Shown here in pieces: positions 11,421 through 22,631 of a DNA stretch of 64,000 nt (positions are counted from its first letter, which is position 1; each line of letters begins with the position of its first letter). The translations under genes were made by a program, and so were the position numbers. The stretch spans positions 3,162,001-3,226,000 of the forward strand of contig MSED01000003.1 in assembly GCA_002099365.1 (NCBI GenBank), read 5' to 3'. The stretch is from Phialophora verrucosa. Its lineage: Eukaryota > Ascomycota > Eurotiomycetes > Chaetothyriales > Herpotrichiellaceae. The notes below the pieces were generated by a model that saw only the letters and a list, made by a program, of their open reading frames with translations, was not told the DNA's origin and did no database searches.

Positions 11421-11805
11421 AGTATACTAGTTGAATGCCTGTCCTGTCTCTTGAATACGCACGAATGGTCATGTAGATGTACATAGTTATGGGGTCTGCA
11501 GACGCGTACAGTATCATCCCTACACATAGACCCTTATGGGCATACCCCTACGCAATTCGCACGCCAACTCCACTTCACGTCAAGCAAGGATGTTGTTCTC
11601 TGTGTTCTCTAATCACATATGCAGCCACGGTTCAATTTAGTAGGATACAAATACAGTTACATGCAAGCATGGTACATACCTACAGGTCTCGGTCTCGGGC
11701 TGAACGCTCAATGGCGACCGTCAGACGAATAGGGATTGGACAGCGCGTCACGTAGTATGTAGTCACGTAGTGTAGCATGTCATTAATCAGAAAAGAAACG
11801 TCCAA

Positions 11806-11863
11806 GACACCTCTAGATCGATGCTGGGCTCCACGACACCTCTAGATAGATGCAGGGCTCTAC
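11806..11863. repeat. 29-bp tandem duplication
   Basis: Two adjacent 29-base units, 11806-11834 and 11835-11863, both reading gacacctctaga then a ...gctc-ac end, with about four mismatches between them. Function unknown. Confidence 0.85.
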
Positions 11864-12632
11864 GACTTGAGAAGATAGAGAAGATAGATGCCATACATAT
11901 ATCTCTGTTACGTGTGTAGTGTGTGGTGTGTGGTGAGGTTTGGTATGCAAGGAGAACTTCCTCGTCGAGTCGAAATTGGTCGGTCGGTCGGTCGATAGTT
12001 GGCTATGTATGGAGGTGATTGAATCGGTGGTATGTATGTACGTACGTATACATTCCACTCCATTTCATTCCAACCACGTTGCAAGTTTCTTTTAAAGGCT
12101 TCGGAAAGATCTGCTCTCCTTTGCAACTTATTTGAACTCGTACGTCTTCCCCCTTCCCCGTCATCCACACGTCGGCCACTGCACTGCACTGCATTGCCAG
12201 TCACTCCCCTGCCCCTTGCCACTGTGGCAATTGTGTCTCGGGAACGAGATACAACGGGCACAGCCAGCAATATTGATAAGATTCCAAACGCAAGCAGGTC
12301 CCGCCGTACCCAAAGTATATATATGGGCCGTCAAATGACACAAAGACACGAATGACACACCTTTAACACCACGACGCCATCCTGAGTTTCGCCCCTCTCA
12401 CTTTGGTATCCTAGTATGGCATACACATGATGTAGTAGCCCAAAAACGCCAAAGCACCCTGCCGAGCCATGAAGGCAACCATCCTCTTGATTTGTTCTGG
12501 ATTAAGGAGTTCGAAGACGCAAGTCCAACACATGGGATCGAACAAAGTCCCTGTCAAGGCCGCGCGATCAAAAACGACAACAACAAAAACTCAACAATGA
12601 GGAAGCAGACAGTGTCTCGTAGAGAACCTTGT

Positions 12633-13190
12633 CTACATCATCATCATCATTCTGGTCGCGCGCTTGCTGCTGAAGCTAGGTCTGGGCGAGCTATCCCCGG
12701 TGGCCCAGGGCTTGGAAAGGAATGGCGCGTCGCCGCTCGCCGTGGTCATAGTGCTGCTTCGGTTGGGGTTGAATGTCGGCTTGGGGATGGGCATCAGGTC
12801 AATGGTGCTGCCTCGGTACAGGGGTCCCATGAGTCGATCCTTGACTGACTTGTTCCGTCGAGGCATTGCCGAAGTCGCTGGCGGGCTCGGGGCGAACTTG
12901 TCTGGCTTGTCTGAGCCATCTTCATTCTTCTCGCCTGCGAGGATGGCGCGTTCTTTGTTGAGGGCGGCCAGGTGGGCGCGGCGGCGGAAATGGATGACGA
13001 AGAAGGCGATGAGGCCAACGACAATGATGGCGATGACGGCGATGCCGACCCCAAGACCGGCCTTGGCGCCAGTGCTGATTTCTCGCTTGTAGAGGTGTGA
13101 TAGGGGAGCGGCGTGTGTGGAGGGCAGTGCGGCCAGAAGGAGAGTCAGGAGGCCTGCTGTATATCGGGAACGAGGGATGATGGATGACAT
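12633..13190 (-). CDS. Single-span membrane protein with signal peptide
   Basis: Single-exon protein of 185 residues from ATG 13190. Residues 1-26 form a signal peptide (TAGLLTLLLAALPSTHA, then AAP). A dibasic KR (Kex2-like) lies about ten residues later. It is followed by a 22-residue hydrophobic span (AGLGVGIAVIAIIVVGLIAF) and a basic stop-transfer HFRRR. The remaining 100 residues are Ser/Pro/Lys-rich and predicted to be cytosolic. The protein ends in five Met residues encoded by a CAT repeat on the plus strand (around 12637-12652). Layout resembles fungal cell-surface sensor-like or mid2-like proteins, but the outer part is only about 15 residues after cleavage, so that is weak. I do not recognise the family. 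Confidence 0.7.
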   Translation of the reverse strand: MSSIIPRSRYTAGLLTLLLAALPSTHAAPLSHLYKREISTGAKAGLGVGIAVIAIIVVGLIAFFVIHFRRRAHLAALNKERAILAGEKNEDGSDKPDKFAPSPPATSAMPRRNKSVKDRLMGPLYRGSTIDLMPIPKPTFNPNRSSTMTTASGDAPFLSKPWATGDSSPRPSFSSKRATRMMMMM

Positions 13191-15125
13191 GGTAAGGTGT
13201 GTGTGGAGTTTGCACGAAGGTAGACGATGGAAAAATTCACAGATATGTCGGGTCTTCGTCCAGCGAGAGTAATTCTGAAGTAGCAACGATTGATGGTTGA
13301 ATGAAGTCGAGTGTCGGATGTGGGAGATTTGGGATGAAAGAGATTGGGAGGAACGAAGGTGGTCTGGGGCAGTTTAGGTATATGGCAGAAGATGAAAGGC
13401 GAACCAGAGCCTGTGACAAGATTGGCGGAAGGATGCAAGAAGATGTCAGTGGTGGTAAGCACTTGTTCTGAAGGACATGTCACAAAGAAGAGGGAAGAAC
13501 TGGCATCCAGAGAAACGAGAACGCGATGAGCTCGACTTCTTCTCTTTCTGCCCAGGTCCAGGGCTGAGGTGACACGATAGCCAGCAAGCTGCCCCAGCGC
13601 GGCGACACGGACAAGTCACAAGGAGGGAGCTTGCCTGAGCTTGGACGCAGCTAGCCGAAAGGGTGCTTTAGGGACCAGGAGGCTTGCATGCTCCAGGTTT
13701 CTGAAACGAGCTCGCCCGGAATGATTGGTGGGCGGCGCCTGGAGCTGTCGCGTTGGTCAGGCTCGAGAATAGAAAATGACCAAAAGCTGAAAACGCTGCC
13801 AGGTCGCGGTGATTGGATGCAGGGGCCTCAATTGGCCATCAGCAGGGACCATCCTTGACATTTTGACTACGGGATACGACGAAATTCAGATGGAAAGACC
13901 AGCGAGCGGTCTTGGGGTTTCTGGTGCGCGTCGCAGCTCCATCACGGCGCTTGGAGCAGCGTCCCTGCGTACTGTAGAGTACCAGTAGAGCTCAGACCAT
14001 AGAAACAGACGGCAGTGCTACCGCTGTTGTGCTTGGGCATTCTTGGCCTGCGTTGCCGATCGTTGAAAGGCAGAAATGCGCGTGCCGTGTGGAGGGTTTC
14101 GAAGTCACCCTCAACAAACTGCCTGCCACACAGTATGTACGAGAAGGTGGTGCACGTCAATTTCGATGCCCTCTCCAGCGGCTACGCAGCGGACAATCAT
14201 CTGGGTCTCGTTGGTTGAGTCAAGCTCAGCGCTGGGAAGGTCCATGGGCTTTTCACGATTCTCCATCGGCCTTTGCCTGTTCCTGAATTTCAAGAACACG
14301 CTACGGACATTTCTGCAGGGTGGTCCGACTGGCGCTTTCGCCCACCGAGTACCGGGCCTAGAGATGACGCTAACCTCACCTCCACCTCACTGGAGATTCA
14401 ATTTCCCCTGACACGTGATGCTCTTCTTCGCTTGAAAGCCATGCTCGCAGCGCTTCTGGGATATTGGTGTTTGCGGGGAAGGGAAACCGAGACACTTCTC
14501 TGTGTTCCTCGGAACATTAGACACTGGAACATTGTGCTTCGTATCGAGAGATGTTCGTGTGACCACGAGCCGATAGCTGTGTACCCGCTGGATGCAATAG
14601 TAGGGGGGAGGATTTCCAGATCGGCGAGAATGGGGCCTGGGCAAAGCGTGACACAGCCTCGTCAATAGTCGCTCGAAGGATGTTCTGGTACCATCGTCCT
14701 GTGGTTCTCTGCAACCACATGGCGATAGGATTCGAGACGTGTCTCGGTGCTGACAAGGCTGTGCCTGATAAACTCTTTTCAAAGACATCCACTTAGTCCA
14801 GTGTGAAGATGTTGCCATCGGGTTCAGTGCGCGTAGGCTACCGATAAAAAGATTGTGGTGCTGCCGAGAGCTATAACTGTGACAGGTAAGGAGCAGATCG
14901 CAGCTCCAGTCGTCGTCCAACTCATCGAATTGCCTGTACAATGGCAAAGGGCGTGTCCGTCCCGAAACACTGTCCCGCCGGAAGGATCACGTTGGACCCC
15001 CAAACTAGAATACGTAACCATTCATGGCTCCTTTCGGTCCAATGCCGTATGAAGCGCGCACGACACTTCACTAACCATGCCGATCGTCTCCCGAGTATTC
15101 ATCTGTTCTATATCACGGTCCAACT
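13191..15125. other. Intergenic region, no gene recognised
   Basis: About 1.9 kb. A 186-codon frame exists on the minus strand (14387-14947) but has no motif, membrane pattern or splice logic and overlaps equally long frames on the other strand. I treat the stretch as non-coding: promoter of the membrane protein gene on the left and 3' flank of the transporter on the right. Confidence 0.45.
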
Positions 15126-16633
15126 CTATATGTCCCCAAGCAGAAAACTCAGTAGACTGCCCACAGTAAGGCCGCCCACAAGCATCAGCCCCATGAACCC
15201 GCCCGCCGCTTCTCTTTCCTCAGGTAACACCCATTCACCGGAGCCCATCATGCACTCACTGCCCAGATACCCATTCGTCAGCCCGAATAGAAACTGCACA
15301 ATGACCAGATAGAAGAAATCACTGCTGATGGCCGCCCCTTTGTTCTTGATATTGCAGAGAAAGTACAGCGGGATGAAGAGTAATCGTGCCATGGCAAGAC
15401 AAAACAGTGCGAAAGGGTAATGGGTTAGCGAGATTTTTGGCCACAGAGTAATGAGCCGCCCGACTAGGTCACCGATGTTCCAGAGCAGGAAGGCTGTGGG
15501 GATGAAGATGGCGGAGTCGATGTTGTTGACAGACAAGATCGAGGCGGTGAAGACCGGGAAAACCATCGTCACAGCGAAGCAGATAAACACTGCGGTGGAG
15601 AGGAAGGGCATCCTGCCGAAGAGCGTGCTTAGGGGTACTGAGCGGCGATCATGTCTTTCCGCGCCTGCTTCGCTTTGTGATGAGGTCCTTCTCGGCGCTC
15701 CGGTAAGCGCGTCTCCTTCCGAAGCTCCGTCTCCTGTCGCCTTGGCTGCTGATCTTAAAGCCAGACTGTTCGCCTCCCGTCGTAGGAGGTAAAAGAAAGC
15801 CAGCAGTGCGAGTACGGAGATGGCTGTAGCGGTCAAGAAGTAGACGAATGCTGACTTCGGCGATGCATCTGCTGTGTCTGCGTCGTCACCATCCTTGTTC
15901 TTCTTCGTAGGCACTGCGAGGACCGAGATGATTTGAGCCAGAGGTGGCAACACACCCGCAACAGCCTGACCGGTCATAATCGCCTGGGTATATTCGCTCC
16001 TCCCAAAGCCCGAGGCAAAGGAAAACAGGCCATTCTGTATAAGGCCCGTAGAGAAACTCGCAAAGAAGATGGCCACGAGCAGGAACCCAAAATAGACTCC
16101 GGCGGCAGTGTGGATGAGTGTCGACAGAGCCAAGATGGCAAAGACGACAGTGCTGATGGAGAGCGAGGAAGAAATTCTCTTTGGATATGATGCCCCCTTT
16201 TGCAGCTTCGTCAATATTATCATTGATCCTAGATTGGTGATGGTCGAGACCGACACCTCAGCCGCTTGAAAGTGGTTGAGGATCCATTGGCTCGAACTGA
16301 ATCGCTTCTGGAAGTAGGGCGCCGCGGCGAGGAACATGTTCCTGGTGTCATTGGTGAGCGATAGCTGCTGGTCATGGGAGCTCGATCCTCTTACCAGGCC
16401 CATAACATGGCAATCCCCAGCAAGAGGAAGATCATATATTCCACCCATGAAAAGGGAGCTTCGACCACTGTTTCGGTTTCAGACTCATCCCGTGCACTCT
16501 CGTCATCTCTCTCTGCATCCGCGTCTACATCACCGCGTACAGGCTGATATTCCTGCCGCGAGCGAAAGAGGCCCATACTGTCGGACAAGTGCTGTAACTC
16601 GAATGTTGATTCTTCTGGGGTCGGTCTGCGCAT
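15126..16633 (-). CDS. FUN26: Equilibrative nucleoside transporter (FUN26-like)
   Basis: Nucleoside transporter of the SLC29/ENT family; fungal FUN26 sits in the vacuolar or lysosomal membrane. Two exons on the minus strand, 16633-16395 and 16341-15126, give 484 residues. Exon 1 encodes an acidic cytosolic tail and the first span (FSWVEYMIFLLLGIAMLWAW). Splicing restores WAW-NMFLAAAPYFQKRF, a hallmark ENT stretch at helix 1-2. Further marks are FQNGLF-like TGLIQNGLFSFASGFG, a long charged loop between helices 6 and 7 (around 15640-15790), and the C-terminal NGYLGSECMMGSGEWV and EREAAGGFMGLMLVGGL. About 11 spans can be counted. The function comes from family knowledge; topology is seen. Confidence 0.9.
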
Positions 16634-17061
16634 GTGCGAGGACGGTCATAGCCGTCACAGCCGTCACAAATGAAAGAATCCTAAGTCTTCATGCTTGAAA
16701 TCGAGGTGGCCGCTTCCTGGAGTGACAGGGGCTGTGCAGCAGGAATACAGGTCGTGTGATGGAGGCCGTGTCGATGGACAATACGTGGTTGAGGATGCGC
16801 TGGATGCGTCATTCACAAAAGCTCCGAGACGCCGCTGGCAGGGACCCCAGGCATCCATCCACCTGACTCAATGGCGACCTCGTCCCACCTCATTATCCGA
16901 CAGACCGTCATTGACAACGACGATACCTGTTGGCAGAGAAGGCAGCATCGTGTGTAGCATCAGCATCGTTCATTGCGCATGATTATATCGCCTGATGGCG
17001 CGCTCCAGCCCCAACGCCACGCTTAAAAAATACATGAACACAATGCACACACCCCCCTCCG
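16634..17061. other. Intergenic region
   Basis: 428 bases between the start of the nucleoside transporter gene and the end of haspin, both on the minus strand. It holds the transporter promoter; no other feature seen. Confidence 0.5.
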
Positions 17062-18733
17062 CTACTGTTCCGTCTGCGCCTTGAAGGCGGCGACATCCCC
17101 CTCCGCCAGCCACCCCTTCTCCACCGCCATACCGATGAAATCATCGGCACTCGTCGGCAACAACGTCGCCGTTGTGCCCTTGAGATAGGCCTCCACCTCC
17201 TCCAGCCCCTTCCACAATTCCAACTGCAGCTTCTTCGCTGCCTTGCTGCTGCCGGGCACGTAGGCCCCCCTCCCCCCACAAGAACCACCACCCCTCGCCA
17301 ACAGGTCCGCCAGGACATACCTCAGCCACAAGACGTTCGACTTCGGAACGAAGCGTTCGTACTTGTTGATGGCCTTGTAGTCGGCCCCCTCCAACTGCGC
17401 GAGCGCGATCGCCTCGGCTTCGGCCTTGGCCGCCAAGTCTCTCACTGCGCCGTATGTCTTGAACTGGCGCTTCTCGCCTTCGGTCTCTCCTTCCGCTTCA
17501 ACGTACTCATGGTCCCAGTATTCCATGGGATCGAAAATTGTGACGTCGCCGATGGTTGCTCGCGAAAGGGTGTAGTCAATGATGGTGACTTCTAGGTTTG
17601 AGAGCCCGAGAATGACCTCGGGCCTCTCTTCCATTTCTTCAATTAACTCTTGTTTGACATCGAGCTGCCCATCGCTAGTGAGGGGTTTCCAGCAAATATT
17701 CCCGTTGTGAAGGTCTCGGTGTTCGAACTGGACTTCTCTTTCTGCGTGAGCAAGACTAATGGCGGTTTTCCAGAAGATGTCGAAGACTTGGAATGCTGAC
17801 GCTGGTCTGGTATGCCCCAACTTGCCCAGTGGTGTACCTGCATGATTCATCTCAAGCACGGCGTACAGCGGTCTGTTTCTAGACGCAGTCACGGATGGGT
17901 CAAGATTTTGCGCACTGGAGGCGGAATGTGTTAATTTGAACGTGGAAAACGCCTCGAGAAGAACATCTGGGTATGCTCCGCTGACGATATGAATCCCGCG
18001 GCACCGAACGAACCCGTGCAACGCGTCAACTGTCTGAAAGAGTCGGATCTCCCGGGTTATTGCGTCAAGGTCTGCGATATCGTCTTTGCTGGTACTTTCG
18101 ACTCGAAACGGAATGACTTTGATAATGAGGCCGCCACTTTTTTCCAGTTCCTGTACTACATCTGGGTCCTTGGATTGCAGTTCGTAGACGTCGGCGTATG
18201 ATCCTTCACCAATTTTGGTGCAAAGGTATTTCTTCCCGACGCTGCGGCCAAACTCCTGGAAGTCTTTGACGCCGTCCTGTTGGACAATCTTCAGTAGTGG
18301 ATTGAGTGCTTGGAGCTTTTCTGGTGTAAGTGCCTGTTGGGGGTGTCAGTGGCTAGCCTAAGTCCATCGGAGTCGAGGAACGTACAGCCATCTTCTTCTG
18401 TGAGATTAGTTTTCTTCGTCCTCGAAGCCGTGGATTGTGGCCAGTTGGTTTCTGTTCGATGCTGATGGTCGACTCCGGTCCTGGCTGTAGAGGAGTCTGT
18501 CTGGCAGTTTCCGTAAGGGTCAGTTTCTCCATCTTGTTCACAGTTTCTTCATTCTCTTTTGTCTCTCCCATTTCCTGTACAACTCCATTCTCGTCTCCGC
18601 CACGTCCGAAGAGATCAAAATGCATAGCCCTTTTCTCAGCGGTCGGGGCCTTCTTTTTGCCATAAGTTTTGTCATTGCGACGAGCTGGCCGCTGCTGGTT
18701 TCGCAGCTCGTTCAAGGCACCAAATTCCGCCAT
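17062..18733 (-). CDS. Haspin-like serine/threonine kinase
   Basis: Nuclear kinase of the haspin family, which phosphorylates histone H3 at Thr3 to recruit the chromosomal passenger complex. Two exons on the minus strand, 18733-18386 and 18333-17062, 539 residues. Residues 1-115 are low-complexity and basic/acidic. The kinase domain follows: glycine loop IGEGSYADVYEL (157-168), Lys in LIIKVIPF, catalytic HRDLHNGN (321-328), and IIDYTLSRA with DYT replacing DFG (Asp369), the mark of haspins. The intron is framed by GCT|gtacgt and caacag|GCA with phase kept. The C-terminal lobe is short, as in haspins, and ends with KTQTEQ-like sequence. Confidence 0.9.
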
Positions 18734-18983
18734 GCTGGTAGGAATATTGCTTGTTCACAGAGAAACTGTGTTGCTTACCAGGTTATGAGTGTGCGTTATG
18801 GGCTCTATTACGCGACTAGGCCTGAAAGCGTTAGCGTGGCTGTTGCTAAGAGAGACAAGGGCGGCGTGGTATCGTGAATGTGCGGTGAGTGGAGATTTTA
18901 CGGCCGCTTTTACAAAGAAGTGAACTCTGTTGGGGGGTCTGGCAGAAGCCTTCTATTCTTTGTGCTCAATGACAAGCATTCAT

Positions 18984-21458
18984 TCACTTTCGATAGTCTT
19001 CCCAGGACGCATTGAACATGTCCCTGTACCCGACGATGTCTCCCTGTCCACCGTCCTGTTCATGGTCATTCGGCAGCGGCTTGATCAACTTTCGTGCCGC
19101 TCTTCTACCCATCCAATGATCATGCAGGCGCCTTCTCTTTAATGGGCTCAACTTCCGGTGATGCAGACAGACCTTGATTCGGTCATCGTAGCTGACCTTT
19201 CCAGCTGGCTTCATGTCCCACATCTTGTCATAGAGGGTCCAATAGTGCGTGATGGATACCCGATTTCGAGCCCGCATCGCCGCGTCAGGTCTCTTCAGGA
19301 GCATGCCAGTAGCGAAAAGCCGCCGTAGTCGCTTGATAAACTCCCATCGAATCATATACTCCTTGACCTCGATCCCGTATCCGTCACGGAGTCCTTTCAG
19401 TATGCGAGTCCACCGGAGACACCTCTCCGCAGACACGATCCTCACTCCCTTGCGGGGCCGGAAACACCATGAGATGAGAGACTTCTGAAATTTACCATCG
19501 AAAAGATCTTTCCACTCCACCCAGTCGCGTGATATGGGAACGTCTAGGACTTGCCGGTGGAGGCCATCAAATCTGAACCATTCGGCGATCCAGTAGACGA
19601 GAGCCTCCAGCTCTTCCAGGCGTCCTTGTCGCCCCAGCGCCCTCATTGCCTGTCGCCAGTACTTGAATTTCACGTTGGTCCTAGACGCCAATGCTTTCTG
19701 CATCAAACCAATCAACAGCACAGTTTGGTCGACGCTTGGCTGACGGAGGGGAGTAGGTGAGGGCTCGGCAGTCGTTCGGAAGAAGGGCACAAGGGCTCTC
19801 GGAAAGGCCGAAGAGAGCTGCCATCCGCGCTCTTGCAGAGATGTTGCGCAATTGATAACCGAACTCCAGTCACCTGTTTCCACCATGGCTACCAGCAAAA
19901 GATTCGCGGCACGGCGTTTGGAAGAGTCATCGAACCGGCCGTCGTTAAGGATCGCCAGTGTCCGATTCAACGGGCGCCAGTCTTGTTTTCGGTAGTATTC
20001 TGTCAAAAGCCGTTTTTGCACGTCGATATCTTCGAAGACCTCATGGTGGAGGTCGTTATCTACCAATGCTTGGACCATCTCCCAGTGGCCTGCATCGCAA
20101 ACATTTCTGAGCACTCGAACGAAGACAGAAGCCCCAGTGTCAATTTCGAGCTCTCGCAGTTTCTGAAATCGAGCTTGCAGTGTCGTCAGATCCGATGAAG
20201 TTGTAGCCATTTGCCGAACTGCCAGTGGCCCGACTTCAATCAGCCCGATCATCCTCAAACTGTGGACAGCGAAGTCGAAGGAGAAAGCTCGAGTGGCGAA
20301 CGCACGTGCGACAAATTGATCGCTGAGTTTGTTCGGGGTTGCACCCATGGTTTTGCTCGCCACAATATTGAGAGATTCTGCTGGCACGCCAGTAAGTCTA
20401 CTTCTACCGATTGACCACAATCGCCTCGCTTGAGCCTCGAAAGAGACCCCCGCCGTGGTCAGCGGCGATAAGAACTTGTCCAGGCTTTCGTCATGCAGGG
20501 CCAGGTAGTTGATGAATGGTTCAAGCAACTCGAACCGAGGAGGGAAGTCTCCTCTCGAGATTAAGAAGGAGTGCATCATGAAGGCGTCGGTTGACCGGTC
20601 CCGTTCCCAGAGCGTGGAAGTGACCACGGCATAGATACAGCTTCTGGGTACCATGTCATACACCTGGCAGAATGCTTTCAAAGCATTTGGATGTCGTGAT
20701 TCACATGCAGCGGAAAACGTAGCTAGCAGGTCATCCCGATCTCTGAAGTGCTTCTCTCCGAGGAAGGCTGCAAATTGGGGGGCCTCCAAAGGTTTGGAAC
20801 CCTCCAATGCGGCCCCGACGATTTCTGCGAACAAGCGAGGACGTTTGTACCTCAACTGTTTGGCTTCCTTGCACATTGACCACAGAAAGTGGTGGTCTTC
20901 GGCACCCGCAGAGAGGAATGTCTTCCATAGTGCATCAATGCGAGGATCATCTCCCTCCAGGCGAATGGCTTCCCCTCGGAATTTCATTCCCCGCCAGATG
21001 GCTTTGATACCCTCGTGCCCATTTTGAAGAGCCTGCGCAACCAGCAGCATTTCCCAGAGCTCTATATCGTGCCGATACTGAGGCTTATCGGTCAGGCGAA
21101 TGCCAATACGAGACATATCGCCTACATCTGCCTCCTGGCACAACTGGGCTCTGGTCTTGATGCCATATGCTAGGCCACGGTCGAGAAGGCTCTCCCATTG
21201 CACATCATCCGACGGTGGACGGGTTGCATCCGAGACATAGTCGTCCTGCCGTTCACCCGGGCCATGGTCATCGGAACACTTTGAAGTCGTTGAGAAAACT
21301 CGAATGTTTGGTGTTCGGTAAATCTGTGAGAGAGTCGAGTCCCGTATTGTTCTTAAACTTGCGGGCGATTGATGAACCCGCCATCGTCTGGGCGAAGCGG
21401 ATAAAAGATGTCGTCGCGTCTTCGGGCATCGCGCAAGAGGTCCCCATAACAATCTCAT
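18984..21458 (-). CDS. Mitochondrial helical-repeat (PPR-like) protein
   Basis: Single exon of 824 residues. The first 60 residues are Arg/Ser-rich, free of acids until about residue 40, and contain RVFSTTSK, a typical mitochondrial presequence with processing site. The rest is a long run of amphipathic helices, with pieces such as DAGHWEMVQALVDNDLHHEVF and TGDWSSVINCATSL that resemble pentatricopeptide repeats. Fungal PPR-type proteins of this size act on mitochondrial mRNAs (stability, translation activation) or in the mitoribosome. The target cannot be told. The gene is divergent from COX7 across a 528-base promoter region. Confidence 0.7.
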   Translation of the reverse strand: MRLLWGPLARCPKTRRHLLSASPRRWRVHQSPASLRTIRDSTLSQIYRTPNIRVFSTTSKCSDDHGPGERQDDYVSDATRPPSDDVQWESLLDRGLAYGIKTRAQLCQEADVGDMSRIGIRLTDKPQYRHDIELWEMLLVAQALQNGHEGIKAIWRGMKFRGEAIRLEGDDPRIDALWKTFLSAGAEDHHFLWSMCKEAKQLRYKRPRLFAEIVGAALEGSKPLEAPQFAAFLGEKHFRDRDDLLATFSAACESRHPNALKAFCQVYDMVPRSCIYAVVTSTLWERDRSTDAFMMHSFLISRGDFPPRFELLEPFINYLALHDESLDKFLSPLTTAGVSFEAQARRLWSIGRSRLTGVPAESLNIVASKTMGATPNKLSDQFVARAFATRAFSFDFAVHSLRMIGLIEVGPLAVRQMATTSSDLTTLQARFQKLRELEIDTGASVFVRVLRNVCDAGHWEMVQALVDNDLHHEVFEDIDVQKRLLTEYYRKQDWRPLNRTLAILNDGRFDDSSKRRAANLLLVAMVETGDWSSVINCATSLQERGWQLSSAFPRALVPFFRTTAEPSPTPLRQPSVDQTVLLIGLMQKALASRTNVKFKYWRQAMRALGRQGRLEELEALVYWIAEWFRFDGLHRQVLDVPISRDWVEWKDLFDGKFQKSLISWCFRPRKGVRIVSAERCLRWTRILKGLRDGYGIEVKEYMIRWEFIKRLRRLFATGMLLKRPDAAMRARNRVSITHYWTLYDKMWDMKPAGKVSYDDRIKVCLHHRKLSPLKRRRLHDHWMGRRAARKLIKPLPNDHEQDGGQGDIVGYRDMFNASWEDYRK

Positions 21459-21986
21459 GTAGCAACAAACACAAAGGTCCCAGTGTCGTCACCTGCAAAA
21501 TCTATAAGTGCATCCTTGCAGGAGATGGCCGAGAGGAGAGGTTGCGAGCAATTTCTTTGTTATCAAATGTTTGATGGTTCGCTGTGATCGATGGACGAGA
21601 AGCTGATTTCGAGGGCAAGACAGCCCCATATAGTCTTGGCGGCTCGAGGAAACTTGACTTCGCCTGTTCGTGGCTCACATAAACATTCTCCCCACGCTGG
21701 CGGGTGCTTGACGAGATACTAAGGTGTTGTGTATCCTACTGTACTGATTCCCTGCCCTGTCTTCGGACAATATACACATTGAACTACTCGAGCTTGGAAT
21801 ATTAACTTCATAGGAGACTCTGAGCATATCACCGTTGGCTTAATCTGGTTTAGCCGTCTTGGCAGAACAGCTCCTCTGCTCCTGCGCCTTCCGAACTTCA
21901 ATTGGGCTGCGACATCATCTTCGAAGCTGCTCATAGTAGACCTTTAAATCTCCCCTCACTGTCCGATCAAGTCTCGCGCCGACAAG
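21459..21986. promoter_or_regulatory. Divergent promoter between PPR-like gene and COX7
   Basis: 528 bases separate the two divergent start codons, and both products are predicted to be mitochondrial. No specific binding site was assigned. The COX7 side ends in a short leader with gacaagATGG. Confidence 0.5.
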
Positions 21987-22631
21987 ATGGTCAACTCTAC
22001 AGCTCTTCGGATGATGCAAGCCACGCGGGCTGGCATGTTCAGGGCAACCCAGCGAGCTCCAGCTCAACAGAAATCTGGGTACGTCGCTCACACCACCCCG
22101 ACTCCGGCTTCATCAAGCAACCACGCTGCTCTCTGGTGGTGTTATTCTGCTGATCACTCTGTTGACAGGGTCCTTGTCTTTCGCGAGAACCGAGTGCCAT
22201 ACTACCAACGCCTGTTCCAGAACCATGACGGCAAAAGACAATGGTGGAAGGTCAGTCAAGCCCTCCTCGTTCCCCGAAGTTATACGCAAAGAGAAGGCCA
22301 TATCACCGGGACTCGGGGCGATGATACCGTAAGGACGAGATCAAGACAGTCACTCGCTTTAGACCTCGTCGCCGGATTTGGTTATATCTCTGCAACCCAC
22401 GGAAGAAAATACAACTTTGCTGTGCATTCTACAATGGCCTCTGGTAGCAAACCTGTTGGCAACGCCTTTCAGTATGCACTCGGTATCTTGGCGAGGTTGC
22501 TGACTTCTCTCTTCTAGACACATCGGAGTCCATATATCCTCTACCCGTACTACACCCTCCTGATCGGCAGCTTCGCCTTTTCGTTCGTGGGAATGTTCCG
22601 CCTGCTGTTCGGTCACAAGTCCATCTGGTAA
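21987..22631 (+). CDS. COX7: Cytochrome c oxidase subunit 7 (subunit VIIa type)
   Basis: Small inner-membrane subunit of mitochondrial complex IV. Three exons, 21987-22078, 22169-22250 and 22518-22631, give 95 residues. Exon 1 encodes a basic, Met/Ala/Arg-rich presequence. Exon 2 encodes VLVFRENRVPYYQRLFQNH and GKRQWWK, and exon 3 the single membrane span YILYPYYTLLIGSFAFSF followed by MFRLLFGHKSIW. The WW-K-R-P pattern before the span and the single C-terminal helix match the Cox7/VIIa family, though the assignment is from memory of the family pattern. The second intron is long for this window (267 bases). Codon phase closes across both introns. Confidence 0.85.

Larger units (their letters stand above)
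10905..12632. other. Repeat-rich intergenic region
   Basis: About 1.7 kb with no gene I can support. It contains a 19-base minisatellite, a 7-base tandem run, a 29-base tandem duplication and a GGTC run near 11978-11995. Open frames that cross the minisatellite are products of the repeat (19 is not a multiple of 3, so all frames stay open). Confidence 0.6.

Noticed and set aside
14387..14947. 186-codon minus-strand frame
   Set aside because: Overlaps other frames of like length on the plus strand and shows no family pattern, signal peptide or coherent exon borders.
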